Below, one piece after another: positions 13,294 to 24,903 of a DNA stretch of 64,000 nucleotides; the stretch's first letter is position 1; each line of letters opens with the position of its first letter. The notes under the pieces are model-generated. The model did not search any database. It saw nothing but the letters and a program-made list of their open reading frames with translations, and had not been told where the DNA came from. Position numbers and translations under genes: made by a program. The stretch is from Amphiprion ocellaris (lineage: Eukaryota; Chordata; Actinopteri; Pomacentridae). The stretch lies in contig NC_072774.1 in the NCBI RefSeq assembly GCF_022539595.1, positions 10,685,012 to 10,749,011 on the forward strand, in the 5' to 3' direction.

Positions 13294-14500
13294 CCACATA
13301 GTGGATATATATTGTTGGGTAATATTGAAACAAACAGTGTTTCAAGATGATTTAGCACTAAAAGAGCTTCAGGAGGAAAAGTTTGTCTAGTTCGCTTATT
13401 GGCATGTCCCATTATTGGCATCTGTATTGACCGATTATCAATAAGTTAAACATGCTATGTCTGTTCTGCTGCAGCCTTCTCTCTCTATCTGTAGTCACTC
13501 TGTGGTTTCAGAAATGTCTCTTGAGCAGACACTGCAAAAACTGAACAAGAAACTCAAGCCGTTGCCACAAAGCAGGAATTTAGCTGCTCTCACAGTGGCT
13601 AAGGATAACGGCTAGTGGTGAAGTTAGGAGGCAGCCTCAGATTAGCCTGAAACAGAGTCTGGGAAACAATAATTAATAAAGCTTTAAGATCTGAACCTTA
13701 GAGGAAAATACAAGGGATAGAAAAGTGAGAGATTAAGAAAACAGAGAAGGACAGCAGATGGAGAATGTCCAAATTTAATCTCTTTTATTCCTATTTTCCA
13801 TATTTAGATATAGTCATCCTTATTAATGAAGATGCTTTGCTATGAATGACACCTTCCCTGCTAGCACATGCTGTTAAAACATTACATTTCATGCATATCC
13901 TTTCCAAATATCAAATTGGTCTTTCTTGATTACCAATAATCAGCATCGGTATCAGCCTTGAAAAATCCGTTATGTTGGATCCCTTGAGAAAAGCAGAGAA
14001 AGAGCTAGGAGAAAAGCGGCGTTAAAAAATGTTGTTGAGCTATAAAGAGAAGAAACTGCATTACAGGATAAAGCTTGTTGCACTTGAAAGGCTGTGAAAA
14101 GAAAAAAAAAAGTATTAAAATAAGTTATTGCATTAGATAGCAGTTGCACATGAGTAGTGGTTTTAAGTCAGTCACGTAAAAATGTGGATTAACTCAGTTT
14201 TTTGGTGTGTTTTCTTTCCTATATCGTCTGTAGATGTACATATGACAGAGCAATAAGCTTTTGAAGTGAGTATGTTTGACTATAGGTAAGTCTGTTCTCC
14301 CATTCATTTAAAAAAAATCACAAAAATATTACAATAAGATCAATAATTACATATATCTGAACTAAGAGCCATGGCACAAATTTCCTGAGCATGCTTTATA
14401 GCTTTGCAACCATATTTCTACTGTGCCCAAAATTGAATAACAACTAGAATGTGCAATTCTAGAGACAGTGCATGTGTTATTCTGCAGCTTGTACAGCTCA
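13294..14500. other. Intergenic, nothing recognised
   Basis: AT-rich DNA between the 893-bp element and the SINE heads. I see no coding or RNA feature. Confidence 0.35.
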
Positions 14501-14504
14501 ACAG

Positions 14505-14600
14505 ATTCACAAGGACAAAGCTGATATTGACCCATGACCTTACAGTGTGAAGGCACTCGTTCTGCCAACTGAACCACAGTGACCACAAGCTAAGTAGCAT
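14505..14600 (-). mobile_element. tRNA-derived SINE head
   Basis: On the minus strand the segment has an A-box-like stretch (GTGGTTCAGTTGGCAGAAC) and a B-box-like stretch (GGTCATGGGTCAATATC), spaced as in a tRNA. The second half does not close a cloverleaf, which fits a decayed SINE rather than a functional tRNA gene. Confidence 0.5.
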
Positions 14601-14644
14601 GTTTCATCAAGGCTCTCCACACAACTCTTGCTGCTGCAAAGTTG

Positions 14645-14715
14645 AAATAGAGGGAATTTAAAGACCACAAATATCTGATTTGAGGGCACCTGCTCTACCA
14701 ACAGAACCCCCACTA
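14645..14715 (-). mobile_element. Second tRNA-like SINE head, partial
   Basis: The minus strand shows GGGGTTCTGTTGGTAGAGCA, an A-box with D-loop features like the copy just upstream. The B-box half is missing or decayed. It probably belongs to the same SINE type in the same orientation. Confidence 0.4.
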
Positions 14716-15059
14716 AAGGCTGACTGTCTGATGTGAGCTGTCTTACAAATGCTAAAATTAATTGATATGTAAATTAGAGAGGTAAATTGGCTTTTCTTTT
14801 TTTTTTTTTTGAATACTGAGGTGTCCTTACATCATATGTAATATATATTAGGTAAATTGGCATAATAAATAACACTTTTGGGTGTTTGCCTGAAAATGCT
14901 CAGGTGAATCTGTAACATTAATCTCATTTCTTTGTGATAAAGTACTTTGGTCTGTTGATTTAAACATGCTGTATAATTAACATTCATTGGCTCGACATAG
15001 GGAGGTTGTAGTTTTGAAGTTAATTGACCTGCGAGCGATTTCAACAAAAACAAACTACA

Positions 15060-15131
15060 AAAAGCACGGCAGTTCACGACAATTCTTACCGTCATACGGT
15101 AGCGCAAAGTGTTGCAGTTGAAGTAAACATG
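15060..15131 (+). other. Possible 5' non-coding exon
   Basis: A GTGAGTAG donor follows AAACAT at about 15131, in a slightly GC-richer patch upstream of rpp25l. It could be the non-coding first exon of rpp25l, whose ATG directly follows a splice acceptor, or of the unrecognised gene ending at 17956. The evidence is limited to the donor and position. Confidence 0.25.
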
Positions 15132-16698
15132 TGAGTAGTAGCCGAAAACACAGGTGAGAGTGTAAAATTATATTTCTTTATACTTTAGTGAATACTATGG
15201 CATCGAAATCACAATATTTAGTAGGACGCAGGTGTTTTTGCATTACGCTAAAAACGGTTAGAGTGCAGGTTATCCACATTTGCTAACACAGCGAGAAACG
15301 CAGTTTTTGTCATTTTATTTAATAGTAGCTGAACAACGGGACGTTTCTGTTGGATGAGTAATGTTGCCACTCAGAATAAAGCTTATTTTAACTCCCTGAT
15401 ATCAGCCCAGTGTTTGTTCGCGCCTCTAAACACTAGAAACATTCTGAAAAGTCATCTAGCCGAACTTCATGAAAATATCGTCGATTTTAAAGTTTTCTTT
15501 ATTACGAAGCAATGTACATTCATGGAAGAATTTTTTGTGACATTTTGCTGAATCTTTATGACTACATACTTAATTCGGCGCACGCAATGTAGAGCAAACA
15601 CCGTTGGTTTGAGTTTAAATTGGACATTTGGTTCAATAGTTTATGTGATAACGTTAGTTCACACCAGACCCATCACCATGGTGATCAGACATGACAGTCG
15701 TGACATTTTAATGTTACTATCATCGTAGAATTAAACATGTTATATACCGATGACATTACAGGACACTGCACACATGCTTGAAAATTTGAGGTTCTCCTTG
15801 ATTCACTAATTTTGGGATATTCAGGTAAAATCTTAAATAATCGCTAGTTTTTGTATGGAATTTGGTTTACACGATGTCTAATTAAGTTTGACTGAACCAC
15901 ATATATTATGTGGTTGCTTTCTGGGTTGTTGTAAATAAATCGAAGACTGGATCACTGACTTGACTGGGGAGGTTGAGTAACTTCTCAGGGGCTTCACACT
16001 GTCAGGGACCCCAGAAACTCCTGGTTTGTTACATATATAGTCTGATTCTACTTAATTTAATTAATGTATGTAGTGTGTTTTTGTTTATTTGTGTCCAGTT
16101 AATTTACTTTTTATTTGTGAAGGACATTTGTCTAATGCTCTTATTCAGGATCAACACACAGTTTGATTATTTCTACTCCTATGATTTGGCTCCACCTAGT
16201 GATCGCTGCAGGTTTCTGTAACTGCAAAGTTCGAAAAATATGGGGAAAAAAACTCCTTAAATCACACGTTCATAATCTGCAGGTTGTTTTCTCAATTCTG
16301 AAGTTTGTGTATACAGGGTCAGAAAAAGGTAAAAAAAAAAAAAAAAAAGCGCCTGCTTTTATTTTTGGCACATCTCAGTGTGGTGTCAAAAGTCTTGTTT
16401 TACTTGGAAAAAAACGTCCAAACCCAGAATAAATTCGGTTCACTATGTGATGAAGAAAAGCTTTAAATCTTCACATGTGAGGAAAATAGAAAGATAATTT
16501 TTAAATGACATATCCAGCTCTCAGAATATCTGCTATCTTTCTGTCAATCAGCTGACTGACTGACTTAATGAAAAGTATTTACAGTTTAAATCTCAGAAAC
16601 TGTCGCCGTAACTGCAGTAAAAGCAGCAAATCTGTCAATGAAGTGATTTATTACGAGGACGACGAGTTTCACTGCACATCAGTAACATCTGTCCGTCT
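15132..16698. other. Spacer or 5' intron of rpp25l
   Basis: I see no protein match. An A-run lies at 16330-16347. This may be the intron joining a 5' exon to the rpp25l coding exon. Confidence 0.3.
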
Positions 16699-16709
16699 TC
16701 TGTCTGCAG

Positions 16710-17354
16710 ATGGAGAACTACAGTAAAGCTCGGACCGTGGAGCGGCCGTCCGTCTGTCCGTTCTCCGGCCTCCCCGCAGACACGCCGCAGATCCGCGTCA
16801 AAGACGGCAGCAAGATCCGCAACCTGCTGCGCTTCGCTCTGAGCCGCATGGAGGCCAAACCGAGAGCAGCCGAGGAGGAGGAGGAGGAGGAGGAAGGTGG
16901 TGAGGAGGAGCGGCAGGAGGCGGCAGGTCGGCCGCTCTGCAAGCACCTCGTCTTCACCGCCAGCGGGAAGAGCGTCTCCAAGGCCATCACCTGCGCAGAG
17001 ATCGTGAAGCGGCGCCTGAAGGGGCTCCACCAGCTCACCAGGCTGCTGTACGGCACCGTGGACGAGACGTGGGAGCCGCTGGAGCCCGACGCCGGCCTCG
17101 ACAGCCTCACCGTCAGCAGGAACCTGCCCAGCATCTGGATCCTGCTCTCCAGAGAGCCGCTGGACGGCAGCCAGCCGGGATACCAGGCACCGGGCCGCTA
17201 CGACGCCCTGTGGGCTCAGAGCTCCAGCAGGGAGGAGGGCGGAGGGTTCACCGGACAGAGACCGGGGCACCGGAGGAAGAGAGGCGGAGGCAGAGGGAAG
17301 GGACCCGGACGTCAGAGTGGACGGTCCAGAGAGCCGGTGAAAGGACAGAACTGA
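16710..17354 (+). CDS. rpp25l: Ribonuclease P/MRP subunit p25-like (Alba domain)
   Basis: Nuclear RNA-binding protein of the Alba superfamily. In RNase P and RNase MRP it pairs with the POP7 subunit to help pre-tRNA and rRNA processing. The product is 214 aa in one exon. The ATG lies immediately after a CTGCAG acceptor, implying a 5' non-coding exon. Alba features: IRVKDGSKIRNLL at 28-40, the central ITCAEIVKRRLKGLHQLTRL at 93-112, and WILLSREPLDGSQPGYQAPG at 143-162. The segment LDSLTVSRNLPSIWILLSR matches the p25-like paralogue better than p25 itself. Unusual features are an acidic insert, Glu-rich at 55-68, between the first helix and the next strand, coded by a near-pure GAG tract, and a basic Arg/Gly tail at 187-206. 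The coding exon is GC-rich compared with its flanks. Confidence 0.9.
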   Translation: MENYSKARTVERPSVCPFSGLPADTPQIRVKDGSKIRNLLRFALSRMEAKPRAAEEEEEEEEGGEEERQEAAGRPLCKHLVFTASGKSVSKAITCAEIVKRRLKGLHQLTRLLYGTVDETWEPLEPDAGLDSLTVSRNLPSIWILLSREPLDGSQPGYQAPGRYDALWAQSSSREEGGGFTGQRPGHRRKRGGGRGKGPGRQSGRSREPVKGQN

Positions 17355-17738
17355 TTTATTGTAAAGTGCATCAACATAGAGAGACTCCGCCACACTGAGA
17401 GGATTTATAAAGGATTTCTACATTTAAAACTGATTATAAATCCATCACAGGAAATGTTCTTATTGTTAAACTTTGTTTTACTGAACTCTATTAAAGTTAG
17501 CAGACACGTGCAACCTATCATCATGTTCTTTGACTGCAGTACGAAGAGGTTTTGTACTGAAATCTGACTTCTGAAAATGTGCTTTTCAATTGAGTATATT
17601 AAAAATTTTTTGGTTAGTTTCACCCAGAAATTGTGTTCCTGGTTCCCTCTGTGCAGATGTAGACTTACTAATTTTCCTTTTTGAATACAGTAAAACAGCA
17701 TAATGTTACAGGCAAACATTGTACAAGAACAACTTCTT

Positions 17739-17744
17739 AATAAA
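17739..17744 (+). terminator. rpp25l: Polyadenylation signal of rpp25l
   Basis: AATAAA on the plus strand 385 nt past the rpp25l stop codon. This gives a 3' UTR of ordinary length. Confidence 0.5.
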
Positions 17745-17830
17745 AACAAGTCTTAGACATAAAGTTGCTTCATTTGAGGTCCTTTAGCTGAACTGTTTAT
17801 CCTAAAGCACAAAGTGTTTTGTGCGTGCAG

Positions 17831-17956
17831 CCGGTCAGTTTCAGAAACTTCGAGGGAACAAAGAAGGTGTCGGACTTCATGAAGACCGGAGGCCCAAACT
17901 ACAAGGTGTTTGTTGATACCTGCCACCAGGCGTCTAACCGAATGATGAAACCGTGA
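17831..17956 (+). CDS. Terminal exon of an unrecognised small protein
   Basis: After an AG acceptor (GTGCGTGCAG) an open frame reads PVSFRNFEGTKKVSDFMKTG and then a segment ending SNRMMKP before TGA. AATAAA follows at 17997-18002, so the layout is acceptor, short coding end, stop and poly(A) signal. The peptide has ordinary globular composition, but I do not recognise its family. Upstream exons are not identified. They could lie 5' of rpp25l, which would put rpp25l in an intron, or this could be an alternative 3' exon of the rpp25l transcript. A decayed retrocopy is also possible. Confidence 0.4.
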   Translation, partial: PVSFRNFEGTKKVSDFMKTGGPNYKVFVDTCHQASNRMMKP

Positions 17957-18359
17957 ACATTTCTTTGCTCTTGAACTTCTGTCTGGTGCCAATGATAATA
18001 AAAGGTGAATCCTCGCAGAGCGTCATGTGCTGTTTATTCCACTGGAGGGCAGCAGACACATAATCTAAACTCTCCGTCAGCTCTATGCAAACTTTTCACT
18101 ACAATCAATCACAAAATAACAACAACTGTGGTGTTTTTTTTCCTCATCATTTACAAAACACACCAGAAGGGAAACTCTGTGTCCAGTATGAACAAAAAAA
18201 CTATGAGCAAGAAAAGGGCATTAATTTCATTTTATTTTTCACTTTTTAGAGACACAACACAACCACAAAGACACAGAACAAAAGCAAAAAAACACAAAAC
18301 GACCTCAAAGTTTACACATTATTTAGCTGTAAATTTTATAGCATCAATTTAGTATCTCA

Positions 18360-18960
18360 GGAGGAGAAGGTCTGCCTACAGAGATGGAGTTCAAAGACTG
18401 ATGATGTTGTGGAATTCAGAGAACAATCTGGTCCTGAAGTCCGTAAAAGAACTCCTCATAGACTTTTGAAGAAACCGAGCAGACCCTGATCTATTGACAA
18501 TCAATGGGGACTGTGTGGAAAGAGTCGCTGTCTCCAGGTTCCTGGGTTCACACATTGATGAAGGTCTCTCCTGGACCAGTGTGTTGGTGTACTGCTACTG
18601 GATCACTGTGTGGTTCAGCAGCTGCTCAGCAGTGGACAGGAGAACCTTCCAGAGGATCATCAACTGTTCAGTGCTTTCTATGGAGGACTTATTCAGCTCT
18701 CACAGCTTCAGTAGAGCAGCAAACATTCTTAAAGGATCAATCTCATCCTGGACAGCAGCTGTTTGACCCACAATCCATAGATAAAGACTGAAATACAACT
18801 TCTACCCCAAAGCCTCAAGAGAACCGAACCCTGCCAAACACTCACAGTAACTGTCTGGACCTGGTTCCTTCCGGCAACACATTACCACCTATTTATGCAC
18901 TTTGTGTTTATTTAGAATGTACCGAGAGGCTGATTCATTTAGTAAAATTTGCGATGACAA
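18360..18960 (+). mobile_element. LINE 3' remnant (L2/CR1/Rex1-like), broken ORF
   Basis: Translated pieces show the C-terminal end of a jockey-superfamily LINE ORF2: INGDCVERVAVSRFLGSHID, then ITVWFSSCSAVDRRTFQRII, then frames ending HPGQQLFD and NFYPKAS. Stops and a frame jump make it non-functional. The 3' end (TGATTCATTTAGTAAAATTT) matches the copy at 32080-32120. It ends in a short ATTCTA tail and AAATCATAATATTCC satellite. Confidence 0.7.
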
Positions 18961-18974
18961 AAACGGAACTCTAT

Positions 18975-19140
18975 TCTAGTCAAATCATAATATTCCAAAA
19001 TTCAAACCACATTCTTGAATTTGTATCACAACATTCCAAGACATTTTGTGTCTCTTTGCTGTTATTTTGATCGTCTCTGTGGTTGTTTTGCACCCTTGTG
19101 AGATTTGTGTGTCTCTTTTTGGTCATTTTGCATCTGTAAT
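18975..19140. repeat. AAATCATAACATTC-type satellite plus TGTGTCTCTTT repeat
   Basis: Directly after the LINE tail come a few units like AAATCATAATATTCCAAAAT. They are followed by a reverse-orientation patch of the ACAAAA/CACAAAGAG minisatellite seen elsewhere in the window. Confidence 0.55.
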
Positions 19141-19679
19141 TATGATAAACAGTTAATTTTGAATAATTTTAGGTGTGGTATGTAGACAATTATTCATTAG
19201 AAATCTAAATTGACTGTCCAGGGTTTTTTTTTTGTAATTTTGTTGATATTTGTCAGTTTCAAAAATGTGGAAATCTAAAATAGAAAGGAAAAATTCTGTA
19301 AAATTACAGTTGTTTTTCAACCATGTACAAAACATGAAGTCTATTAAAATATGCAGAGACCAAATTAAATTGAATTTACTAAAAATTATGTTTGCAGTTG
19401 TTTGATTTTTACAATCAAAGCATGGAAAGTTCTGGTTCACAGAGGTCAAACCGAAGCAAAACATTCCTCCCCAGTGAAAAGATGCTTTGTGCAGTTTGTT
19501 GGTGGAGTCTGGTCGTGTTGCAGAGCGGCTTTCAGCAGCTTCCATCAACACGAGTGTTTGTGCAGCAGAACAGTCGGCTGGTTGAAGGTGTGTAATCAGG
19601 TGTGATGAGGTTATGTCACCACATCACAAATGTTACACAATCCACCCCGAGCTTCACAGACAAGGCAGGTTAATGACCT

Positions 19680-20060
19680 CTAATCTGTGACCATATAATT
19701 ATTTTTTCTAAACTGTATTTAACCAAAAAATTAGTTTTTTAATCTGTGTTACTGCACAGATATTAAACTATCTATAATTTAGCTTTTGTTAAATTATAGA
19801 TAATATCTAATAAAATCTGAGAATGATACATGTTAACACATTTTTTAAAAAGACCAGAACTGTAAATAATGTCAACAAAAATCTGAATATTTTACAAATT
19901 TCTTGTACAACATTTGACAGTAAAATGATAGTTTCACAGTATTTATCAGCTAAAAAAATTTTTTTTAAATCAGTTTACATATTTCCTGCTATTTCACAGT
20001 TTTTGAATGTTACAGTATTTTACCTTTTTTTTTTTTTTTTTAAAGATTTTTGTGGCACAG
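19680..20060. repeat. ACTGTAAAT/TTTTACAG dispersed repeat, copy 1
   Basis: This AT-rich block carries recurring CTGTAAAT, TTTTACAG and CAGTTTTTGAATGTTACAGT motifs. Similar blocks occur at 24265-24625 and 33370-34260. It is a dispersed repeat of unassigned class. Confidence 0.5.
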
Positions 20061-20889
20061 TGCAGCTTTATAATCAACAAGAATATTCATAATTCATACA
20101 GATAAATAATTGTACCATGACGACACAGTCAGTGCAGCAGCTATTGTTGGTCTGACCTTTTGTTTAAAGACAATTCAAGTCTGGTTTCAGTTTTTGCAGA
20201 AAGTTGACATTTCATTTGAGAGATTTCAGTTTTGCTTTATCTGCTGTGACTTTATGAACTTCAGTATTTCAGATAAACTGAGGTCTGATTGAAGAGGAAG
20301 CTCATTGTTCTGCAGATTCTGGCTGAACGCCCACAACAGAGGAGGGGGAGACGGCGGTGTCCCCCTCCGTCTGAACATAATGAGGGAGTTCTGCGTCATC
20401 ATGTCAATGAATGAAGTCATGTGGTGCAGTGGCCTCACACACACTTTCTGCACGGTTGGTCAGCAGCAACGCAAAACACTGTGATGATTGTAAAGAGCCT
20501 CCGAGGTCACATCGATTCAGCGGCTTCATCTGAGGATCCTTTTTTTTTTTTTTTTTTTTTTTTAAACTTTTACTACACAAAAACACTTTTTCAATATTTG
20601 AATTATAGTTAAATTTTTCAAAAGAAGTGAAGAAAGAAGTTAAACATGCATGTTTGTTTTCCAAAACCTGCACAGTGATCCAACTCCATTCAACGCAAAA
20701 CTACAACAGACAGAAACAAAGTCATGAAACAACAAAAGTCGTGATGGTTCTAATTAACCATCCATCTTCTTCTTTAATTTTTAAATTGCCTAGTTCCTTT
20801 GTTTGTTATGATTGCTAATCTAGCTAATTATTCATTAAATTTATTATCATTTTTACTATTTATTTTAATTGACTGCTCCAATTTGTCTC

Positions 20890-20998
20890 CAATATCTTGT
20901 TTGATTGTCTGTGTTGCGTGTTTTAACCGTCAAAGCACTTTGTGAACACTGTTCTTAAGGGTGCTATATAAACAAAATTATCATTACCATTATTATAA
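20890..20998 (+). mobile_element. LINE/SINE 3' tail
   Basis: The motif CAAAGCACTTTGTGAACACT followed by GGGTGCTATATAAACAAA and a short ATT-type tail is the 3' end shared by L2-like LINEs and SINEs of fish. Only the tail is recognisable. Confidence 0.5.
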
Positions 20999-21500
20999 AA
21001 ACAACTACAAAATTACCAGACAGACACAAAAATGACAATAGAAACAAAACAAGATAACCAAAAGGAAACAAAAATGATCACAAAGACACAAAAATAACAA
21101 AATTACCAGACACAGAAAGGACTCAAAGGACACAAAATGTCCAAAAAGAGGGTCTAAATAACCACAAAATGGGCAACCAGAGGAAAATAAAAACAAACAA
21201 AAAAAGACTTTAAAAAAAGAAACAAAAATTATCACAAGCAGACACAAAAATGACAAGACACAAAACCACAAGATGACCTAAATGAAACAAAAATGAAGAC
21301 AAACACATAAAACAATCACAATTAGACCAAAGCTTTCACAAAATCGAGCCAAAAGAAATACAAAAACCGCACAAAATATCCAAAAAGACACAAAAATGAT
21401 GACAGAGACAGTAAACAACCACACAATGGGCTACAAGACAAAACCACCGAAAGGAGAAACCAAATAACTTTAATAAGATGCAAAATGCCCACAAAACGCC
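20995..21500. repeat. ACACAAAATGACCACAAAG minisatellite, copy 1
   Basis: Degenerate tandem units of about 16-18 nt (ACAAAATGACCACAAAGA and ACACAAAACAACC variants) fill this stretch. The same type recurs at 24115-24190, 25355-25560, 28870-29430 and 51585-52170. The open frame on the opposite strand here (Phe/Leu/Val-rich) is a by-product of the repeat. Confidence 0.8.
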
Positions 21501-23155
21501 AACAACATTTGCCTGGTTTGCCCTTGTTAACCCTGTGCAGATCTGTTCACACTTCAGTGAAGATAATGGTGACTAATGGTATTTCTGTTTTGCACTGAGC
21601 ACATGTTTGTCCTGGTTTCTAAGTCAAACAGTTTCCCGTCGTCATGGTTCTGATATTTCCAGACCCTAGATGGTCTCCTCTACACAGTTATGAAAATATT
21701 GCTGTTCTGATACAGGTAAAACAGAACAATTACATAATAAAATAGATTTTTATGGTCTGGTTATGCTTTGTGGTTGTTTTGTGACTCTTTGTAGCTCTTA
21801 TTCTGACCAAGACAGAAGTGAAATCACCTTAAAATAGCCTAGTAGTTTTTTTTCCCTGTGAATGTGGCTTCAAACATTCAGTCCTGATATTACAAATTGG
21901 CATGTGTTGATATATAAGCACTTAAGTATAATTATTACAACTCCTGCTTCTCATATTAAACAATTTTTAACACACAACTGGTCTTGCAGCTTTGAGAAAA
22001 TCCATATGAATTCTATATCAAAATGTGCAGTTCATGCCGGAATGGTTTACTGCGTCTTTTGTTAGCAATTTGTTGTACGGTTTGTGTAAAATTTGCAAAA
22101 ATCTGTGTTAAAATTCCCATTGAAATTAATAGGAAGTTGGCCAGACAACTGCCACAACCAGCCATCTTTGTAGCTCCGGGATATTTTAGCGTAGTGCAAT
22201 GGTTTGCTGAGAGAAAACAAAACTGCAGACACTAATGTGGATGAGATTTGGTGCAGAAGTAGTGAATTAACCAGGAGAACTTGTATATACAGAAACAGAA
22301 ACCAAACTAACAGGGTCAATATATAATTGCGGGACTTTTTGTAACATAGTTGACAGGTATCATAGTTGAAATTTTTGCTGTTGTCAGGCCTAAAATCAAC
22401 ATGGCCGCCTATAACCAAACACCACATGGCATTTTTACAGAAAGATTCTTCTAAATATTATATATACAATTTAGTAAAATTTAAAGTTATTTATAAAGAT
22501 ATTGTAGTAAACCTGTTGACATGTGATAAATCCACACTTGACTCACACACTACTTTATATTAAATAACTCAGAAAGCCTTGGAGTCTGGCCAGTCTTTTC
22601 TTCAGGAGGATATGACATCATGTGGAGCAGGTCATGTGATCTGGAATAAACACACTTCTTTCAGAGGTGTTTTTGTAATGGGTAACTTAGTTGAAAGTGA
22701 TTTCTTGGACACAGATACAATTTGTTATTTTCCATATAAATTTCATATATTGCCCAAAAAAAATATCTGTCATGATTATCGCAATTTAATAAAAAGAACA
22801 CAATCAAAACTATTTCTGAATAAGCTCATTTTATTATTGTTTAGCTAATTAGAAGGTGGTTGGTATTAAATTTGGACGGTTATTTAGTTGACATTTTAGT
22901 GATATCCAGTTATTTTTTATTAATAAGTGATTGTTATAATAATAAGTAATTATGGAATCTGCAAAGACATGATCATAATGAACGTAAACTTTTTTTAAAC
23001 TTTTGATTAAAAAAAAATGTATGCAAGATATATCCCATGGACTTCAAAAGTCCCTCAATTATATATTGACCCAACAGGTATGTGAACAAGGCTAACAGAG
23101 ACTGAAAACCAATGAAACAAACTCCTAGGAGGCAATAGCCTCCATCCATAGCAGT
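21501..23155. other. Intergenic, nothing recognised
   Basis: AT-rich sequence without protein-like frames, RNA genes or clear element ends. Confidence 0.35.
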
Positions 23156-23159
23156 TTAA

Positions 23160-23708
23160 CGCTCATGTTGTCCTGCCGGTCAAAATTATCCCAGTTTAAA
23201 GTTTGAAAATGTGGAAAAAAAAAAATAAAAAAAAAAATATATATATATATTCACAGTGAAACTTCTGATGTCCACATTTTCAACATTTTTGGGAAATCTT
23301 TGAACATTTTTTTTGGTGGAAAAAAAGAAATGTTAAAAATGTTTCTTAAGAACATTTACATAAAAATCAACCAAAATCCAGCGAATTTCACTGGATTTTG
23401 GTTGATTTTTATGTGAATGTCTTAAAGAAAATATTAGAAGTTTTACTGATATGAATGTAATCACTTTAGATATTTTTAGGATTTTTTTTGAAGATTTTTA
23501 ATAATTTTTTGAAAATATTTACAGGAATTTTCTTGCCAAAATTGGGGGATTTTTTAAAAATAAAACTTTTAAGGGAAACTTTTAAGGAATTCTTGGAAGG
23601 TTTTGCAAATTTTGAGAAATATGGGGAATTTTTTTGCTGAATTTTTTGACTTTTTTCAGACAAGGAAACAATATTTTTTGGTGCCCGTAAATGAAGACAA
23701 CAGGAGGA
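23160..23708. mobile_element. TTAA-flanked non-autonomous DNA element
   Basis: TTAA lies on both sides (23156-23159 and 23709-23712). The ends are imperfect inverted repeats: CGCTCATGTTGTCC on the left and TCCTCCTGTTGTCT on the reversed right. TTAA duplication is typical of piggyBac- and Kolobok-type elements. The inside is low-complexity A/T-rich sequence with a perfect hairpin at 23358-23414 and no transposase. The reversed right end resembles a very common percomorph repeat. Confidence 0.65.
23358..23414. repeat. 24-bp perfect hairpin inside the TTAA element
   Basis: Arms 23358-23381 and 23391-23414 are exact reverse complements with a 9-nt loop. The pairing extends imperfectly outward (CTTAAG-like ends). 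Confidence 0.9.
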
Positions 23709-24264
23709 TTAACTAGCTGGAAACACAAGACATAAATGACTGGCTGAGCTAAGAGACAGCAGAGCCAAAAAAAAAAAAAAAGAAAGGAAAAAAAAGACAC
23801 TTAACTGCCAGAGCTGGGTGGGACGGCTACAAACAGGAAAACCAGATTTCCTATGTGGCTACAGGACTGATCCAGGGTGGAGAACAAGACAGAGAATCAA
23901 TGTGAGCACATTTTAAAGACAATTCTCAGGCAGAGAGTGAGGTCTGAACTGGGTTTTATAGAGGAGAGATGATTGGTGGCAGCCAGGTGAGGCAGCATCT
24001 GATCAGGTGCTGCAGATTAGGAAGCAGCTCAGGGATCCTCACAAGTAGAAACTTTAATCAAAGTTTTAACGGGTCACAATGCTTTGAATATTATCCCTCA
24101 AAATCTGGGTTTTGACATCTACAAAATGACCAGTCAAAAAAACGACCACAAAGAGACACAAAACAACCACAAAAAGATGCAGAACAACCAAAAAAGTTTT
24201 TCGTTTTCTCACAATAAACTATCATCCATCCTCCTGAGACTCAATCACTGATTCCACAATCTGT

Positions 24265-24625
24265 AAAAAAAAAAATGTCTTTATTACCCATGAGTGTAAA
24301 TCATAAACAATTTAGTTGTTTTACAGATGCTTTCCTGTTTGGACACATTACAGACAATACCTAGAAATGTAAAATCACAAAAAAAGATTAATTTACACAT
24401 TAACAGTAAAGAAAAACTGTAAATGATGTCTACATAAAAAAATGTATTTCTATAAATATTATTTTGATTTGACAACGTTCATACTACAGATACTTGTGTT
24501 TTTTGTGTGTTTTGAAATTTTTTTTAAACAGTTTTTGAATGTTACAGTATTCACTGTTTTTTACACATATTTTCCGGCTGCCAGATTTGAACAGTTTTTA
24601 AAGGGATTTTTTTTACAGTGCATCA
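24265..24625. repeat. ACTGTAAAT/TTTTACAG dispersed repeat, copy 2
   Basis: It shares AACAGTTTTTGAATGTTACA with the block at 19680-20060 and has the same CTGTAAAT-rich style. Confidence 0.5.
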
Positions 24626-24903
24626 CAGGTGACCAGCGACCTCATGTGACCTGCATGATAAGTCTGAAATAGACCACCTGCCGGCTTTGTCTCTTTCAAA
24701 TCCTGTTTTGTCCGTCGCTCTTCCTCTTGCTGTAAACTCCCCTCCATCGTCTTCTTCCCTTTTCTTCGCCTCAGTGGTTGAGGATCAGAGCTGGAGGTGT
24801 TGGTCCTGAGCAGAGACGGTGGTTTTCCTCCAGCTGAAAGTGAAACTTCAGACTTTCAGAAGAGTCTGTGCAGCAGGTGACGATCGGCCTCGGGCTTCGT
24901 CTC

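Noticed and set aside
16635..17393. 252-aa open frame antisense to rpp25l
   Set aside because: It is a GC-rich shadow of the rpp25l coding exon, with low-complexity Leu runs opposite the GAG tract and no family resemblance.
21005..21271. Phe/Leu/Cys-rich minus-strand frame resembling a membrane protein
   Set aside because: It is the reverse translation of the ACAAAA minisatellite. The same type of peptide appears at every such array.
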